64,000 bases of DNA from Pseudoroseicyclus_A sp041714655 (lineage in GTDB: Bacteria > Pseudomonadota > Alphaproteobacteria > Rhodobacterales > Rhodobacteraceae), in contig NZ_CP168219.1 of assembly GCF_041714655.1 (NCBI RefSeq), positions 496,001 to 560,000 on the forward strand. Reading direction: 5' to 3'. The first letter of the stretch is position 1; every line of letters begins with the position of its first letter. The notes under the pieces are model-generated. The model worked only from the letters and a program-made list of their open reading frames with translations, was not told the DNA's origin and searched no databases. This document shows, piece by piece, positions 44,215 through 54,257 of this stretch. A program made the position numbers and the translations under genes.

Positions 44215-44979
44215 ATGCACCTGGACGTGACCGACCTGCGCGACTTCTATTACCGCTCCGCGCTCGGCCGGGCGGCGCAGAAGGTCGTGCGCGGCGAGCT
44301 GCAGACGCTCTGGCCCGAGGCGAAGGGGCAATATGTGCTCGGCTTCGGCTTCGCGGCGCCGCTCCTGCGGCCCTACCTCGCCCAGGCGCGGCGGGTCGTT
44401 GCGCTGATGCCGGCGCCGCAGGGGGTGATGCCCTGGCCGCCGGGGCTGCCGAATGTCTCGGTGCTCTGCGCCGAATCCCTCTGGCCGGTGGAGACGGGCG
44501 CCGTCGACAAGCTGGTGCTGCTGCACGGGCTTGAGACCTCCGAACGGCCGACGGCGCTGCTGGAAGAGGCCTGGCGCGTGCTCGGGCCCGGCGGGCGGGC
44601 CGTCTTCATCGTGCCGAACCGGGCGGGGCTCTGGTCGCGCTCGGATGCGACGCCCTTCGGCTACGGGCGGCCGTTTTCCATCGGCCAGCTCGAGGCGATG
44701 CTGAGGGAGCATGATTTCGAGCCCGGCCGCTCGCTCTCGACGCTCTACCAGCCGCCGAGCGTGCGGCGGAACTGGCGGAAGGCGGCGGGATTCCTTGAAA
44801 GCGCGGGCCGGCACCTGCCGGTCTTCGCGGCGGGCGGCGTGCTGATGGTCGAGGCCACCAAGCAGACGACCCAGCCCACCCGGCCGGGCCTGCCGGAGGC
44901 GGTGCGGCGGCCTCTGAGGGTGCTGGAAGGCATGGCCAATCCGGAGCCGGCGCGGCGGGGCGCCGGGGCAGCGGACTAG
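44215..44979 (+). CDS. Class I SAM-dependent methyltransferase
   Basis: This 254-residue methyltransferase-fold protein has a degenerate glycine-rich SAM loop (YVLGFGFAAPLLRPYL). LLEEAWRVLGPGGRAVFIVP is the typical post-motif strand, and AVDKLVLLHGLE occupies the motif II/III region. The substrate is unknown. Proteins of this type are commonly encoded divergently from gloB in alphaproteobacteria, as here (62 bases apart). The C-terminal 40 residues are low complexity. Confidence 0.85.
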   Translation: MHLDVTDLRDFYYRSALGRAAQKVVRGELQTLWPEAKGQYVLGFGFAAPLLRPYLAQARRVVALMPAPQGVMPWPPGLPNVSVLCAESLWPVETGAVDKLVLLHGLETSERPTALLEEAWRVLGPGGRAVFIVPNRAGLWSRSDATPFGYGRPFSIGQLEAMLREHDFEPGRSLSTLYQPPSVRRNWRKAAGFLESAGRHLPVFAAGGVLMVEATKQTTQPTRPGLPEAVRRPLRVLEGMANPEPARRGAGAAD

Positions 44980-45186
44980 GCGCCGATAGCGCCGAGCCAT
45001 GCGCTCAGCGCAAGGCTCTTCAGAATCGCTAACGAAACGCTAAGGCAACCCTGTTGCGGCACCGGGAACCACCTGCTAAACGCCCCTTGATTTGACGGCC
45101 GGGCGCCTTCGCCGGGCCATTCCCGGATGCCCGACTCGCGCCCTTCGGGAGGGGGCGAACGGGCCAGAGCATCGAAAAGAGGGGAC

Positions 45187-45746
45187 GTGTCCGAATCTCA
45201 TTCCATCTCCACAGGCATTGCAGCCCGCTATGCCTCTGCCGCCTACGAGCTCGCCGGTGAAGCCGGCGGCATCGCCGCCCTCGAGGCCGATGTCGACGCG
45301 CTCGAAGCGGCGCTCGCCGAGAGCGAAGATTTCTCCGATCTGATCTCCTCGCCCCTTTACAGCCGCGCCGATCAGGGCCGCGCCATGGCCGAACTGGCCA
45401 GCGCCATGGGCCTGACCGAGACCATGCGCAACGTTCTGGGCCTCATGTCCCAGAAACGCCGCCTGTTCGTGCTGCCGCAGCTTCTGGAGGCGCTCCGCGC
45501 CAAGATCGCCGACGAGAAGGGCGAGGTGACCGCCGAGGTGACCTCCGCCCAGCCGCTGAGCGACGCGCAGGCCAAGCGCCTGTCCGAGGCGCTGGCCGAG
45601 AAATCCGGCAAGACAGTCAAACTGAAGACCAGCGTCGATGAGAGCCTCATCGGCGGGATGGTCGTGAAAATGGGCTCGCAGATGATCGACACCTCGATCT
45701 CTGCCAAGCTCTCCTCCCTGCAGACTTCCATGAAAGAGGCCCGGTA

Positions 45747-45747
<1 letters not shown>
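45187..45747 (+). CDS. atpH: F1F0 ATP synthase delta subunit
   Basis: This 186-residue stalk subunit links the F1 head to the b subunits. The N-terminal helical domain begins IAARYASAAYELAGEAGG, and the C-terminal domain contains DESLIGGMVVKMGSQMIDTS, the OSCP/delta signature. GTG 45187 is the start, matching family N-termini and following AAAAGAGGGG. It opens the five-gene F1 operon, and its stop overlaps the atpA start (TAATG). The F0 genes are not here, as usual for alphaproteobacteria. The 200-base leader has no obvious promoter that I can defend. Confidence 0.96.
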
Positions 45748-47285
<1,538 letters not shown>

Positions 47286-47310
47286 TCCGGAACAGTAAGG
47301 AGGACAGGGC

Positions 47311-48195
47311 ATGCCCTCTCTGAAGGACCTCAAGAACCGGATCGAGTCGGTCAAGTCGACGCGCAAGATCACCAAGGCCATGCAGATGGTCGCGGCGGCC
47401 AAGCTCCGCCGCGCCCAGGAGGCGGCCGAGGCGGCGCGTCCCTATGCCGAGCGGTTCAACGCCGTGATGGCGGGGCTCGCCTCGGGCGTCAGTGGCAGCG
47501 ACAGCGCGCCGAAGCTCCTGGCCGGCACCGGGCAGGACAAGACGCATCTGATCGTGGTGATGACCGCCGAGCGCGGCCTCTGCGGCGGCTTCAACGCCTC
47601 CATCACCCGCAAGGCGCGGCTGCGCGTCGAGGAGCTGCTTGCCGCCGGGAAAGAGGTGAAGATCCTCACCGTCGGCAAGAAGGGCCGCGACATGCTGCGC
47701 CGGGATCATGGCGACCGCTTCGTCGGGCATCACGACCTCTCGGACGTGAAGCGCATCGGCTACGAGCACGCGCAAGAGATCGCGACGGACATTCTCGACC
47801 GCTTCGCGGCCGGCGAATTCGACGTGGCGACGATCTTCTACTCGGTCTTCGAGAATGTCGTGACGCAGGTGCCGACCGCCCAGCAGATCATCCCGGCCTC
47901 CTACGAGGAGAGCGGGGAGGGCGACGAAGCCGGCGCTGCCACGCTCTATGATTACGAGCCGTCGGAAGAGGCGATCCTCGCCGATCTTCTGCCGCGCGGC
48001 GTGGCCACGCAGATCTTCACCGGCCTTCTGGAAAACAACGCCAGCTTCAACGGCGCCCAGATGTCGGCGATGGACAATGCCACGCGCAACGCCGGCGAGA
48101 TGATCGACAAGCTGACGATCGAGTTCAACCGGACCCGCCAGGCCGTGATCACCAACGAGCTGATCGAGATCATTTCGGGCGCCGAGGCGCTCTGA
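47311..48195 (+). CDS. atpG: F1 ATP synthase gamma subunit
   Basis: This 294-residue rotor subunit has the long N- and C-terminal helices that form the central shaft. MPSLKDLKNRIESVKSTRKI is the N-terminal helix. ERGLCGGFNAS is a conserved loop. ITNELIEIISGAEAL is the C-terminal gamma signature. AAGGAGGACAGG precedes the ATG. Confidence 0.98.
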   Translation: MPSLKDLKNRIESVKSTRKITKAMQMVAAAKLRRAQEAAEAARPYAERFNAVMAGLASGVSGSDSAPKLLAGTGQDKTHLIVVMTAERGLCGGFNASITRKARLRVEELLAAGKEVKILTVGKKGRDMLRRDHGDRFVGHHDLSDVKRIGYEHAQEIATDILDRFAAGEFDVATIFYSVFENVVTQVPTAQQIIPASYEESGEGDEAGAATLYDYEPSEEAILADLLPRGVATQIFTGLLENNASFNGAQMSAMDNATRNAGEMIDKLTIEFNRTRQAVITNELIEIISGAEAL

Positions 48196-48277
48196 CGACG
48201 AACATCGGCGCGGCCGGGGCCGCGCCGCACAGGACATGACGGCCCCACGCCGGGCCAGGAAACCGGAGACGACATCA

Positions 48278-49699
48278 ATGGCTGACGCTAAGGGCAAGAT
48301 CACCCAGGTCATCGGCGCCGTGGTGGACGTGCAGTTCGACGCCGAGCTGCCGGCCATCCTCAACGCGCTGACCACCGAGAACAACGGCAAGAAGCTGGTG
48401 CTGGAAGTGGCCCAGCATCTCGGCGAGAACACCGTGCGCACCATCGCCATGGACGCGACCGAGGGCCTCGTCCGCGGCGCCCCCGTGGCCGATACCGGCG
48501 CACCGATCTCGGTGCCGGTCGGCACCGCCACGCTCGGCCGGATCCTCAACGTCATCGGCGAGCCGATCGACGAGAAGGGCCCGATCGAATCCGACGAGAC
48601 CCGCGCCATCCACCAGCCGGCCCCGGATTTCGACGAGCAGTCGACCGAGGCCGAGATCCTCGTCACCGGCATCAAGGTCATCGACCTGCTGGCGCCCTAC
48701 GCCAAGGGCGGCAAGATCGGCCTCTTCGGCGGCGCCGGCGTGGGCAAGACGGTTCTGATCCAGGAGCTGATCAACAACATCGCCAAGGTGCACTCCGGCC
48801 TCTCCGTCTTCGCCGGTGTCGGCGAGCGGACCCGTGAGGGCAACGACCTCTATCACGAGATGATCGAATCGGGCGTTCTCAACACCGAGAACCTCGCCGA
48901 GTCGAAGATCGCCCTCGTCTACGGCCAGATGAACGAACCGCCGGGCGCCCGTGCCCGCGTCGCGCTGACCGGCCTGACGCTGGCCGAGCAGTTCCGCGAT
49001 GCCACCGGCACCGACGTTCTGTTCTTCGTCGACAACATCTTCCGCTTCACCCAGGCCGGCTCCGAGATGTCGGCGCTTCTGGGCCGCATCCCCTCCGCCG
49101 TGGGCTACCAGCCGACGCTGGCGACCGACATGGGCGCCATGCAGGAGCGGATCACCTCGACGAAGAACGGCTCGATCACCTCGATCCAGGCCGTCTACGT
49201 GCCCGCCGACGACCTTACCGACCCGGCGCCGGCCACCACCTTCGCCCACCTCGATGCGCGGACCGTTCTGTCGCGCGCCATCTCCGAGCTCGGCATCTAC
49301 CCGGCCGTCGACCCGCTCGACTCGTCCTCGCGCCTCATGGATCCGCAGATCCTCGGCGAAGAGCACTACCAGGTCGCGCGCGACGTCCAGGGGATCCTCC
49401 AGCGCTACAAGTCGCTGCAGGACATCATCGCCATTCTCGGCATGGACGAGCTCTCGGAAGAGGACAAGCTGACCGTGGCCCGCGCCCGGAAGATCCAGCG
49501 CTTCCTCTCCCAGCCGTTCGACGTGGCGCAGGTCTTCACCGGCTCCCCGGGGATCCAGGTGCCGCTCGAGGATACGATCGCCTCGTTCAAGGCCGTCGTC
49601 GCCGGCGAATACGACCACCTGCCGGAGGCCGCCTTCTACATGGTCGGCGGCATCAAGGAAGCCGTGGCGAAGGCCGAGAAGCTGGCCGCCGCCGCCTGA
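48278..49699 (+). CDS. atpD: F1 ATP synthase beta subunit
   Basis: This 473-residue catalytic subunit has the P-loop GGAGVGKTVLIQE, the catalytic-Glu segment GVGERTREGNDL, and the DELSEED region seen as MDELSEEDKLTV. The family signature PAVDPLDSSSRL is present. ATG 48278 begins MADAKGKITQV after GGAGACG. The frame is open further upstream but has no family similarity there. It overlaps no neighbour; atpC follows by 12 bases. Confidence 0.99.
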   Translation: MADAKGKITQVIGAVVDVQFDAELPAILNALTTENNGKKLVLEVAQHLGENTVRTIAMDATEGLVRGAPVADTGAPISVPVGTATLGRILNVIGEPIDEKGPIESDETRAIHQPAPDFDEQSTEAEILVTGIKVIDLLAPYAKGGKIGLFGGAGVGKTVLIQELINNIAKVHSGLSVFAGVGERTREGNDLYHEMIESGVLNTENLAESKIALVYGQMNEPPGARARVALTGLTLAEQFRDATGTDVLFFVDNIFRFTQAGSEMSALLGRIPSAVGYQPTLATDMGAMQERITSTKNGSITSIQAVYVPADDLTDPAPATTFAHLDARTVLSRAISELGIYPAVDPLDSSSRLMDPQILGEEHYQVARDVQGILQRYKSLQDIIAILGMDELSEEDKLTVARARKIQRFLSQPFDVAQVFTGSPGIQVPLEDTIASFKAVVAGEYDHLPEAAFYMVGGIKEAVAKAEKLAAAA

Positions 49700-49711
49700 G
49701 GAGGATGATCC

Positions 49712-50122
49712 ATGGCCGATACTGTCCAGTTCGACCTCGTGAGCCCCGAGCGGCGGCTGGCCTCGCTTGAGGCCACGTCCGTCGAGATCCCGGGTGCTGA
49801 CGGCGACATGACGGCCATGGCCGATCATGCGCCGACCATCACCACGCTGCGGCCGGGCCTTCTGAAGGTCCATCATGCCGGCGGCGTGGATGAATATCTC
49901 GTCTCCGGCGGCTTCGCCGAGATCACCGCCTCGTCGGTGTCGGTGCTTGCCGAGCTGGCGGCGCCGCGCGGCGAGGTGGATGCCGAGCTGATGACCCGCC
50001 TTCGCGAGGGGGCGACGACGACGCTCGAGCAGGCGAAGAGCCAGGGCGCCGGGATGGACGAGGCCACGAAGACCCTCGCCGATCTCGATGCCGTCGGGCG
50101 GGAGCTCGGCGTCAGCGCCTGA
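49712..50122 (+). CDS. atpC: F1 ATP synthase epsilon subunit
   Basis: This 136-residue subunit inhibits ATP hydrolysis and couples the shaft to the c-ring. The N-terminal beta-sandwich has FDLVSPERRL and ADGDMTAMADHAPTITTLRP. The C-terminal helical part is short and Ala/Glu-rich. GGAGGATG precedes the start. It ends the F1 operon, and a strong hairpin terminator follows. Confidence 0.96.
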   Translation: MADTVQFDLVSPERRLASLEATSVEIPGADGDMTAMADHAPTITTLRPGLLKVHHAGGVDEYLVSGGFAEITASSVSVLAELAAPRGEVDAELMTRLREGATTTLEQAKSQGAGMDEATKTLADLDAVGRELGVSA

Positions 50123-50149
50123 CGCCGGCCGATTGACTTGACCAACGCC

Positions 50150-50172
50150 GAGGGCCCCTTGCCGGGGCCCTC
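50150..50172 (+). terminator. Rho-independent terminator of the ATP synthase operon
   Basis: GAGGGCCCC-TTGCC-GGGGCCCTC is followed by TTGCGTTT, 27 bases after the atpC stop. The nine-pair stem is nearly all GC. Confidence 0.9.
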
Positions 50173-50223
50173 TTGCGTTTCGGGGGTCGGGCCGCCGATA
50201 TTGGCGCGGCGAAGGGGAGGCTC

Positions 50224-50577
50224 ATGAAGGTATTCGACACCGGCGTCATCGCGGTGGATCAGGGCGATTGCACGCTCTTCTCCGATTTCAGCGAGGGCGG
50301 GCCGATGTGGGCCGGGCAGGGGCCCCGCGAGGTGCGCCACGCCGTCACCTTCTCCCGCCCCTTCCTCGCGCCGCCGGCGGTGACCTGCGCCATCTCGCTC
50401 TGGGATTTCGACGCCGGCCACAACCTGCGCGCCGACATCCGCCCCGCCAATGTGACGGAGGCCGGCTTCACCATCGTCTTCAAGACCTGGGGCGACACCC
50501 GCATCGCCCGCGTCCACGCCACCTGGCAAGCCATCGGCGCCGTCGGCGATAGTGAGATGTGGGAGCTGACGGACTAG
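50224..50577 (+). CDS. H-type lectin domain protein
   Basis: This 117-residue protein consists of one H-type lectin fold, the six-bladed beta-sandwich first described in snail agglutinin. Typical stretches are HAVTFSRPFLAPPAVTCAIS, NLRADIRPANVTEAGFTIVF and KTWGDTRIARVHATWQAIG. In the animal lectins the domain binds N-acetylgalactosamine. No signal peptide is visible, so export is doubtful unless non-classical. ATG 50224 follows GGGAGG. It stands alone behind the ATP operon terminator and converges on prs. Confidence 0.8.
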   Translation: MKVFDTGVIAVDQGDCTLFSDFSEGGPMWAGQGPREVRHAVTFSRPFLAPPAVTCAISLWDFDAGHNLRADIRPANVTEAGFTIVFKTWGDTRIARVHATWQAIGAVGDSEMWELTD

Positions 50578-50617
50578 GGTTCGGGGGTCGCCAAGGTGCC
50601 CCGCCTTCGGGGCCAGC

Positions 50618-50641
50618 CGTAGGGTGGGTTTTCAACCCACC
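50618..50641 (-). repeat. REP-like palindrome (copy 7)
   Basis: CGTAGGGTGGGTT and AACCCACC, inverted relative to copy 1, beside the inverted element copy D. Confidence 0.85.
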
Positions 50642-50660
50642 ACCCCGTCTTAATCCGCAC

Positions 50661-50800
50661 TACACCCGCACGCCGGCCCGCGGGATGGCGCTCCGACGCC
50701 CGGGGCGGAGAACTTTATGGTGCAACCCACACCCCGCCTTGAGCGAAGTACCCAGCCCAACCAGAGCGCCAGCCCGCGGGAACGGGCCGGCGCTCGCGCG
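50661..50800 (-). repeat. 144-bp palindromic intergenic element, copy D (inverted)
   Basis: The element is reversed relative to copies A, B, C and E: the centre reads ACTTTATGGTGCA (50712-50724). One arm, CGCCGGCCCGCGGGATGGCGC, is at about 50671-50691. The other, GAGCGCCAGCCCGCGGG through GGCCGGCGCTCGCGCG, is at 50764-50800. Because the neighbouring REP copy is also inverted, the two appear to have moved as a unit. It lies between the convergent lectin and prs genes. Confidence 0.82.
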
Positions 50801-50896
50801 GCGGCCTGCGGCCTTGATTCCGCGCGGGGGCTGCTGCTCAGACCCGCTGCCAAAGCCCTCAAAAGGCGGCCGAAGGCAGCCCCCCCGCCGGCGCCG

Positions 50897-51916
50897 TCAG
50901 GCGGCGGAATACATGCCTTCGTAGATCGGCGTCAGCGTCTCGTGATCGAAGAGCGACGAGACCGACGTGCCGTTCCAGATGTTGAGGATCGCCTGGGCGA
51001 ACATCGGCGCGGTCGGCACGATGCGGATGTTCGGGCAGGCCGTCACCGCGTCGGTCGGCGCGATGGAATCGGTGATCACCAGCGACTTGAGCTGCGAGGT
51101 CTCGATCCGCCCCACGGCCGGGCCGCTCAGCACGCCGTGCGAGATATAGGCATGGACCTCCTTGGCCCCGCCCTCCATCAGCACTTCGGCCGCCTTGCAG
51201 AGCGTGCCGGCCGTGTCGCAGATGTCGTCGACGATGATGCAGCTCTTGCCGCTCACATCGCCGATCACCGTCATCTCCGCCACCTCGCCGGCGCGCTCGC
51301 GGCGCTTGTCGACGATGGCGAGCTGCGCGCCGATGCGCTGCGCCAGCTCCCGCGCCCGCGCCACGCCGCCGACGTCGGGCGAGATCACCATCACGTCCTG
51401 CAGGCGGCCGCGGAAGTTGTGGGCGAGGTCCAGCGCGAAGATCGGCGCGGCGTAGAGGTTGTCGACGGGGATGTCGAAGAAACCCTGGATCTGCGCCGCG
51501 TGCAGATCCATCGTCAGCACCCGCTCGATCCCCGCTTCGTGGATGAGGTTGGCGACGAGCTTGGCCGAGATCGGCGTGCGCGCCTTGGTCCGCCTGTCCT
51601 GCCGGGCATAGCCGAAATAGGGGATCACCGCCGTGATCCGGCTGGCGGAGGAGCGGCGGAGCGCGTCGGCGATGATGAGCAGCTCCATCAGGTTGTCGTT
51701 GGCCGGGTTCGAGGTCGGCTGGATGATGAACATGTCCTCGCCGCGGACATTCTCGTAGACCTCGACGAAAATCTCCTGGTCGTTGAAGCGCTCGACCCGC
51801 GCCTCGACGAGCCCGACGCTCATGCCCCGGTGCATCGACATTCGTCGTGCGATCGAGCGGGCAAGGGGCTGGTTCGCGTTCCCCGCGATCAGCTTGGGTT
51901 CGGTCATCGCGGGCAT
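50897..51916 (-). CDS. prs: Ribose-phosphate pyrophosphokinase
   Basis: This 339-residue enzyme makes PRPP from ribose 5-phosphate and ATP for nucleotide, His and Trp synthesis. FNDQEIFVEVYENVRGED is near the N-terminus, RQDRRTKARTPISAKLVANL is the ATP region, and DDICDTAGTLCKAAEVL is the PRPP-binding signature. ATG 51916 (MPAMTEPK) has AAAGG eight bases upstream; MTEPK three codons later is the alternative start. It is divergent from the isomerase gene. Confidence 0.97.
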   Translation of the reverse strand: MPAMTEPKLIAGNANQPLARSIARRMSMHRGMSVGLVEARVERFNDQEIFVEVYENVRGEDMFIIQPTSNPANDNLMELLIIADALRRSSASRITAVIPYFGYARQDRRTKARTPISAKLVANLIHEAGIERVLTMDLHAAQIQGFFDIPVDNLYAAPIFALDLAHNFRGRLQDVMVISPDVGGVARARELAQRIGAQLAIVDKRRERAGEVAEMTVIGDVSGKSCIIVDDICDTAGTLCKAAEVLMEGGAKEVHAYISHGVLSGPAVGRIETSQLKSLVITDSIAPTDAVTACPNIRIVPTAPMFAQAILNIWNGTSVSSLFDHETLTPIYEGMYSAA

Positions 51917-51970
51917 CTAGGGGACCTTTCGGGAGCAGCGACCAGGCCGGAACGAAACAGATTCGTGTCG

Positions 51971-51998
51971 TTGACACCGCCTAGCACAAGCCTAGGGT
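51971..51998 (+). promoter_or_regulatory. Possible sigma-70 promoter for the isomerase gene
   Basis: TTGACA (51971-51976) is followed after 16 bases by TAGGGT (51993-51998), about 40 bases before the + strand isomerase start. The -35 box is perfect and the -10 box is weak, so it is tentative. Confidence 0.4.
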
Positions 51999-52037
51999 CG
52001 CGCGAAACCGCCTACGGTCAAGGGAGAGGAGGCCCGA

Positions 52038-52637
52038 ATGCCGCATATCGATTATTACCTCAGTGTGCTGTCGCCCTTTGTCTATCTGGCAGGCACCCGG
52101 CCTGCCGAGATCGCCGCGACGCACGGCGCCACGATCACCTACAAGCCGCTCGACATCTCCGGCCTCTTCGCCGCCGTCGGCGCGGTGCCGATGAAGGACC
52201 GGCATGTGAACCGCCGCGAGCTCCGCGGCCAGGAGCTCCGCCGCGAATCGAAGCGCGCCGGCGTGCCGCTCAACCCCGCGCCCGCGCATTGGCCCACCAA
52301 TGCCGCCCCCGCCTCCTACGCGCTCATCGCGGCGCAGGAGGCCGGCGGCGGTGACTTGGCCAAGACCCTCGCCGCCATCAGCCGCGCGAGCTGGGCAGAA
52401 GAGAAGGACATCGCCGACGAATCCGTCATCCGCGCGGCGCTGGAGGAGGGCGGCTTCGACCCCGCGCTCGCCGACAAGGGCCTCCTCGCGGGCGCCGACA
52501 TCTATGCGAAGAACACCGACGAATCCGTCGCTGCCGGCGCCGTCGGCGTGCCCTTCTTCGTGGTGGACGGCACCGAGCGCTTCTGGGGCCAGGACCGCCT
52601 CGACCAGCTCGACGCGTTCCTCGCCGGCAAGCTCTGA
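52038..52637 (+). CDS. 2-hydroxychromene-2-carboxylate isomerase-like (kappa-GST/DsbA-fold) protein
   Basis: This 199-residue protein belongs to the kappa-class GST/HCCA isomerase family. It begins HIDYYLSVLSPFVYLAG, where the Ser near residue 9-12 replaces the DsbA cysteines. ESVAAGAVGVPFFVVDG is the cis-Pro region and RFWGQDRLDQLDAFL closes the fold. Family members isomerise a naphthalene-pathway intermediate with glutathione, but many are generic glutathione-dependent oxidoreductases. No aromatic-degradation genes are adjacent. Confidence 0.85.
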   Translation: MPHIDYYLSVLSPFVYLAGTRPAEIAATHGATITYKPLDISGLFAAVGAVPMKDRHVNRRELRGQELRRESKRAGVPLNPAPAHWPTNAAPASYALIAAQEAGGGDLAKTLAAISRASWAEEKDIADESVIRAALEEGGFDPALADKGLLAGADIYAKNTDESVAAGAVGVPFFVVDGTERFWGQDRLDQLDAFLAGKL

Positions 52638-52642
52638 CCCCC

Positions 52643-52706
52643 GGTCTTTGCTCCCAAAAAATCCTTGGGGGGTCCGGGGGGCAGACAGCCCCCCGGGTCT
52701 CTCAAC
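52643..52706 (-). repeat. Terminator-like intergenic repeat (CTGTCTG type), copy 3 (inverted)
   Basis: GTCTTTGCTCCC, then ATCCTTGGGGGG, then GGGGGGCAGACAGCCCCCC. It is the reverse complement of the units at 12763 and 24520 with the middle small hairpin missing. It follows the isomerase stop by six bases and probably terminates it. Confidence 0.75.
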
Positions 52707-52728
52707 CAGAGCCACGGCGTCCATGAGG

Positions 52729-52752
52729 CGTAGGGTGGGTTTCCAACCCACC
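52729..52752 (-). repeat. REP-like palindrome (copy 8)
   Basis: CGTAGGGTGGGTT-TCC-AACCCACC, six bases before the threonine aldolase stop. This copy has no 144-bp element beside it. Confidence 0.85.
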
Positions 52753-52757
52753 TTCCC

Positions 52758-53789
52758 TCACTCGAAAAGCCTGAGCACCTCGTCCACCTCGGCCTCGGTC
52801 TTCGACCAGTCGCAGACCAGCCGCCCGGTGCAGGGCGCATCGGGGCCGGAGTGGCTTTCTTCCCAGAGGTGATAGACCGCCCCCGCCGCCATGGCCGCCT
52901 CATGGATGCGCCGGGGCGCGCGGAGGAAGACCATGTTCGCCTCGGTCGGCCAGGCCATCTCGTAGCCGCGGTCCACGAGCCCGGCCGAGAGCCGCGCCGC
53001 CGCCGCATTGGCGCGGCTCGCGAGTTCGCGCCAGAGGTCGCCCTCCAGATAGGCGTCAAATTGCGCCGCGAGATAGCGGTGCTTCGAGAAGAGATGCCCG
53101 GCGCGCTTGCGGCGGAGCTCGAATTCCCAGGCGAGCGCCTCGTCGAAGAGCACCACGGCCTCGGCGCCCATCAGCCCGTTCTTGGTGCCGCCGAAGCTCA
53201 GCGCCGCCACCTTCTCCACCATCTCCGCCGGGGAGCGGTTGGAGGCGGCGAGCGCGTTCGAGATCCGCGCCCCGTCCATGTGCAGCTTCAGCCCGTAGCG
53301 CTGGGCGACGTTGCCGATCGCCTCCAGCTCGCTGGTGCCGTAGGTGGTGCCCGTCTCGGTCGCCTGCGTCAGCGTCACCGGCCCGCGCTGGGGGCCATGC
53401 ACGCCCCGCGTCTCTTCGGCGAGGATCGCCGCCTCCAGCGAGGCCGCGCCGATCTTGCCGTCCTGCCCGCCGACCGGGATCAGCTTGGCGCCGCCCGTGA
53501 AGAACTCCGGCGCGTTGCATTCATCGACATGCACATGCGCCGCCGGGGCGCAGAAGATCGCCGACCAAGGCTGCGCGAGGCAGGCGAGCGCCAGGGCATT
53601 GGCGGCCGTGCCGGTGGCGACGAGCGAAACGGCGGCCTTCGGGGCCGAGAAGAGCTCGCGGATGCCCTCCGTCACCTTCTCGGTCAGCGCGTCGGCGCCG
53701 TAGGAGGCGACATGCCCCTCGTTGGCACGGCTCAGCGCCTCGATCACCTTCGGATGCGCCGGGCCGGCATTGTCGGATGCGAAATTCAT
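52758..53789 (-). CDS. Low-specificity threonine aldolase-like PLP enzyme
   Basis: This 343-residue fold-type I PLP enzyme cleaves L-threonine or beta-hydroxy amino acids to glycine and an aldehyde. FASDNAGPAHPKVIEAL opens it. KLHMDGARISNALAA holds the cofactor Asp, and LSFGGTKNGLMGAEAVVLF the Schiff-base Lys. The ATG overlaps the stop of the YcgN gene (ATGA at 53786-53789). It therefore ends a three-gene operon ribF-ycgN-aldolase. Confidence 0.9.
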   Translation of the reverse strand: MNFASDNAGPAHPKVIEALSRANEGHVASYGADALTEKVTEGIRELFSAPKAAVSLVATGTAANALALACLAQPWSAIFCAPAAHVHVDECNAPEFFTGGAKLIPVGGQDGKIGAASLEAAILAEETRGVHGPQRGPVTLTQATETGTTYGTSELEAIGNVAQRYGLKLHMDGARISNALAASNRSPAEMVEKVAALSFGGTKNGLMGAEAVVLFDEALAWEFELRRKRAGHLFSKHRYLAAQFDAYLEGDLWRELASRANAAAARLSAGLVDRGYEMAWPTEANMVFLRAPRRIHEAAMAAGAVYHLWEESHSGPDAPCTGRLVCDWSKTEAEVDEVLRLFE

Positions 53790-54253
53790 GTGCCTGGTTC
53801 CTCGATGATATACTCCTCCCAGTCTTCCTCCGGCACCTCGGCCTCCGACACCGCCTGACCGGCGATGGAGATGCCGGCGCGGTGCACCGCCTGCCGGTCG
53901 CCGCATTTCAGATGGTGCCAGTCGTAGAGATCCTCGCCCTCATGGACGAGCCTGTAGGCGCAGGTCGCGGGGAGCCAGTAGAGGTGCTTCTGCAGGGATT
54001 TGGGCGTGAGCTGGATGCATTCGGGCACGTAGTCGCGCCGGGTCTCGTAATGGCGGCAGAGGCAGGAGCCGCTGTCGAGGAGCCGGCAGGAGACGCGCGT
54101 GAGCGCCACCTCGCCGGTGTCGGCATCCTCGAGCTTGTTGAGGCAGCATTTGCCGCAGCCGTCGCAGAGCGCCTCCCACTCCGCCGTGGTCAGCCGGTCG
54201 AGCCGGTAGTGGCGCCAGAAGTCGGGGCGGAGCTGGGGGCGCGTCTCGGCCAT
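53786..54253 (-). CDS. YcgN/YkgJ-type cysteine cluster protein
   Basis: This 155-residue cytoplasmic protein has the conserved cysteine pattern LCDGCGKCCLNKLED, CRLLD and CLCRHYETRRDYVPECIQL, then WLPATCAYRLVHEGEDLYDWH. The family is annotated UPF0260/YcgN and presumably binds an iron-sulfur cluster or zinc; its role is unknown. ATG 54253 follows the ribF stop by four bases. A start at 54265, overlapping ribF, is the alternative. Confidence 0.9.
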   Translation of the reverse strand: MAETRPQLRPDFWRHYRLDRLTTAEWEALCDGCGKCCLNKLEDADTGEVALTRVSCRLLDSGSCLCRHYETRRDYVPECIQLTPKSLQKHLYWLPATCAYRLVHEGEDLYDWHHLKCGDRQAVHRAGISIAGQAVSEAEVPEEDWEEYIIEEPGT

Positions 54254-54257
54254 CCGC

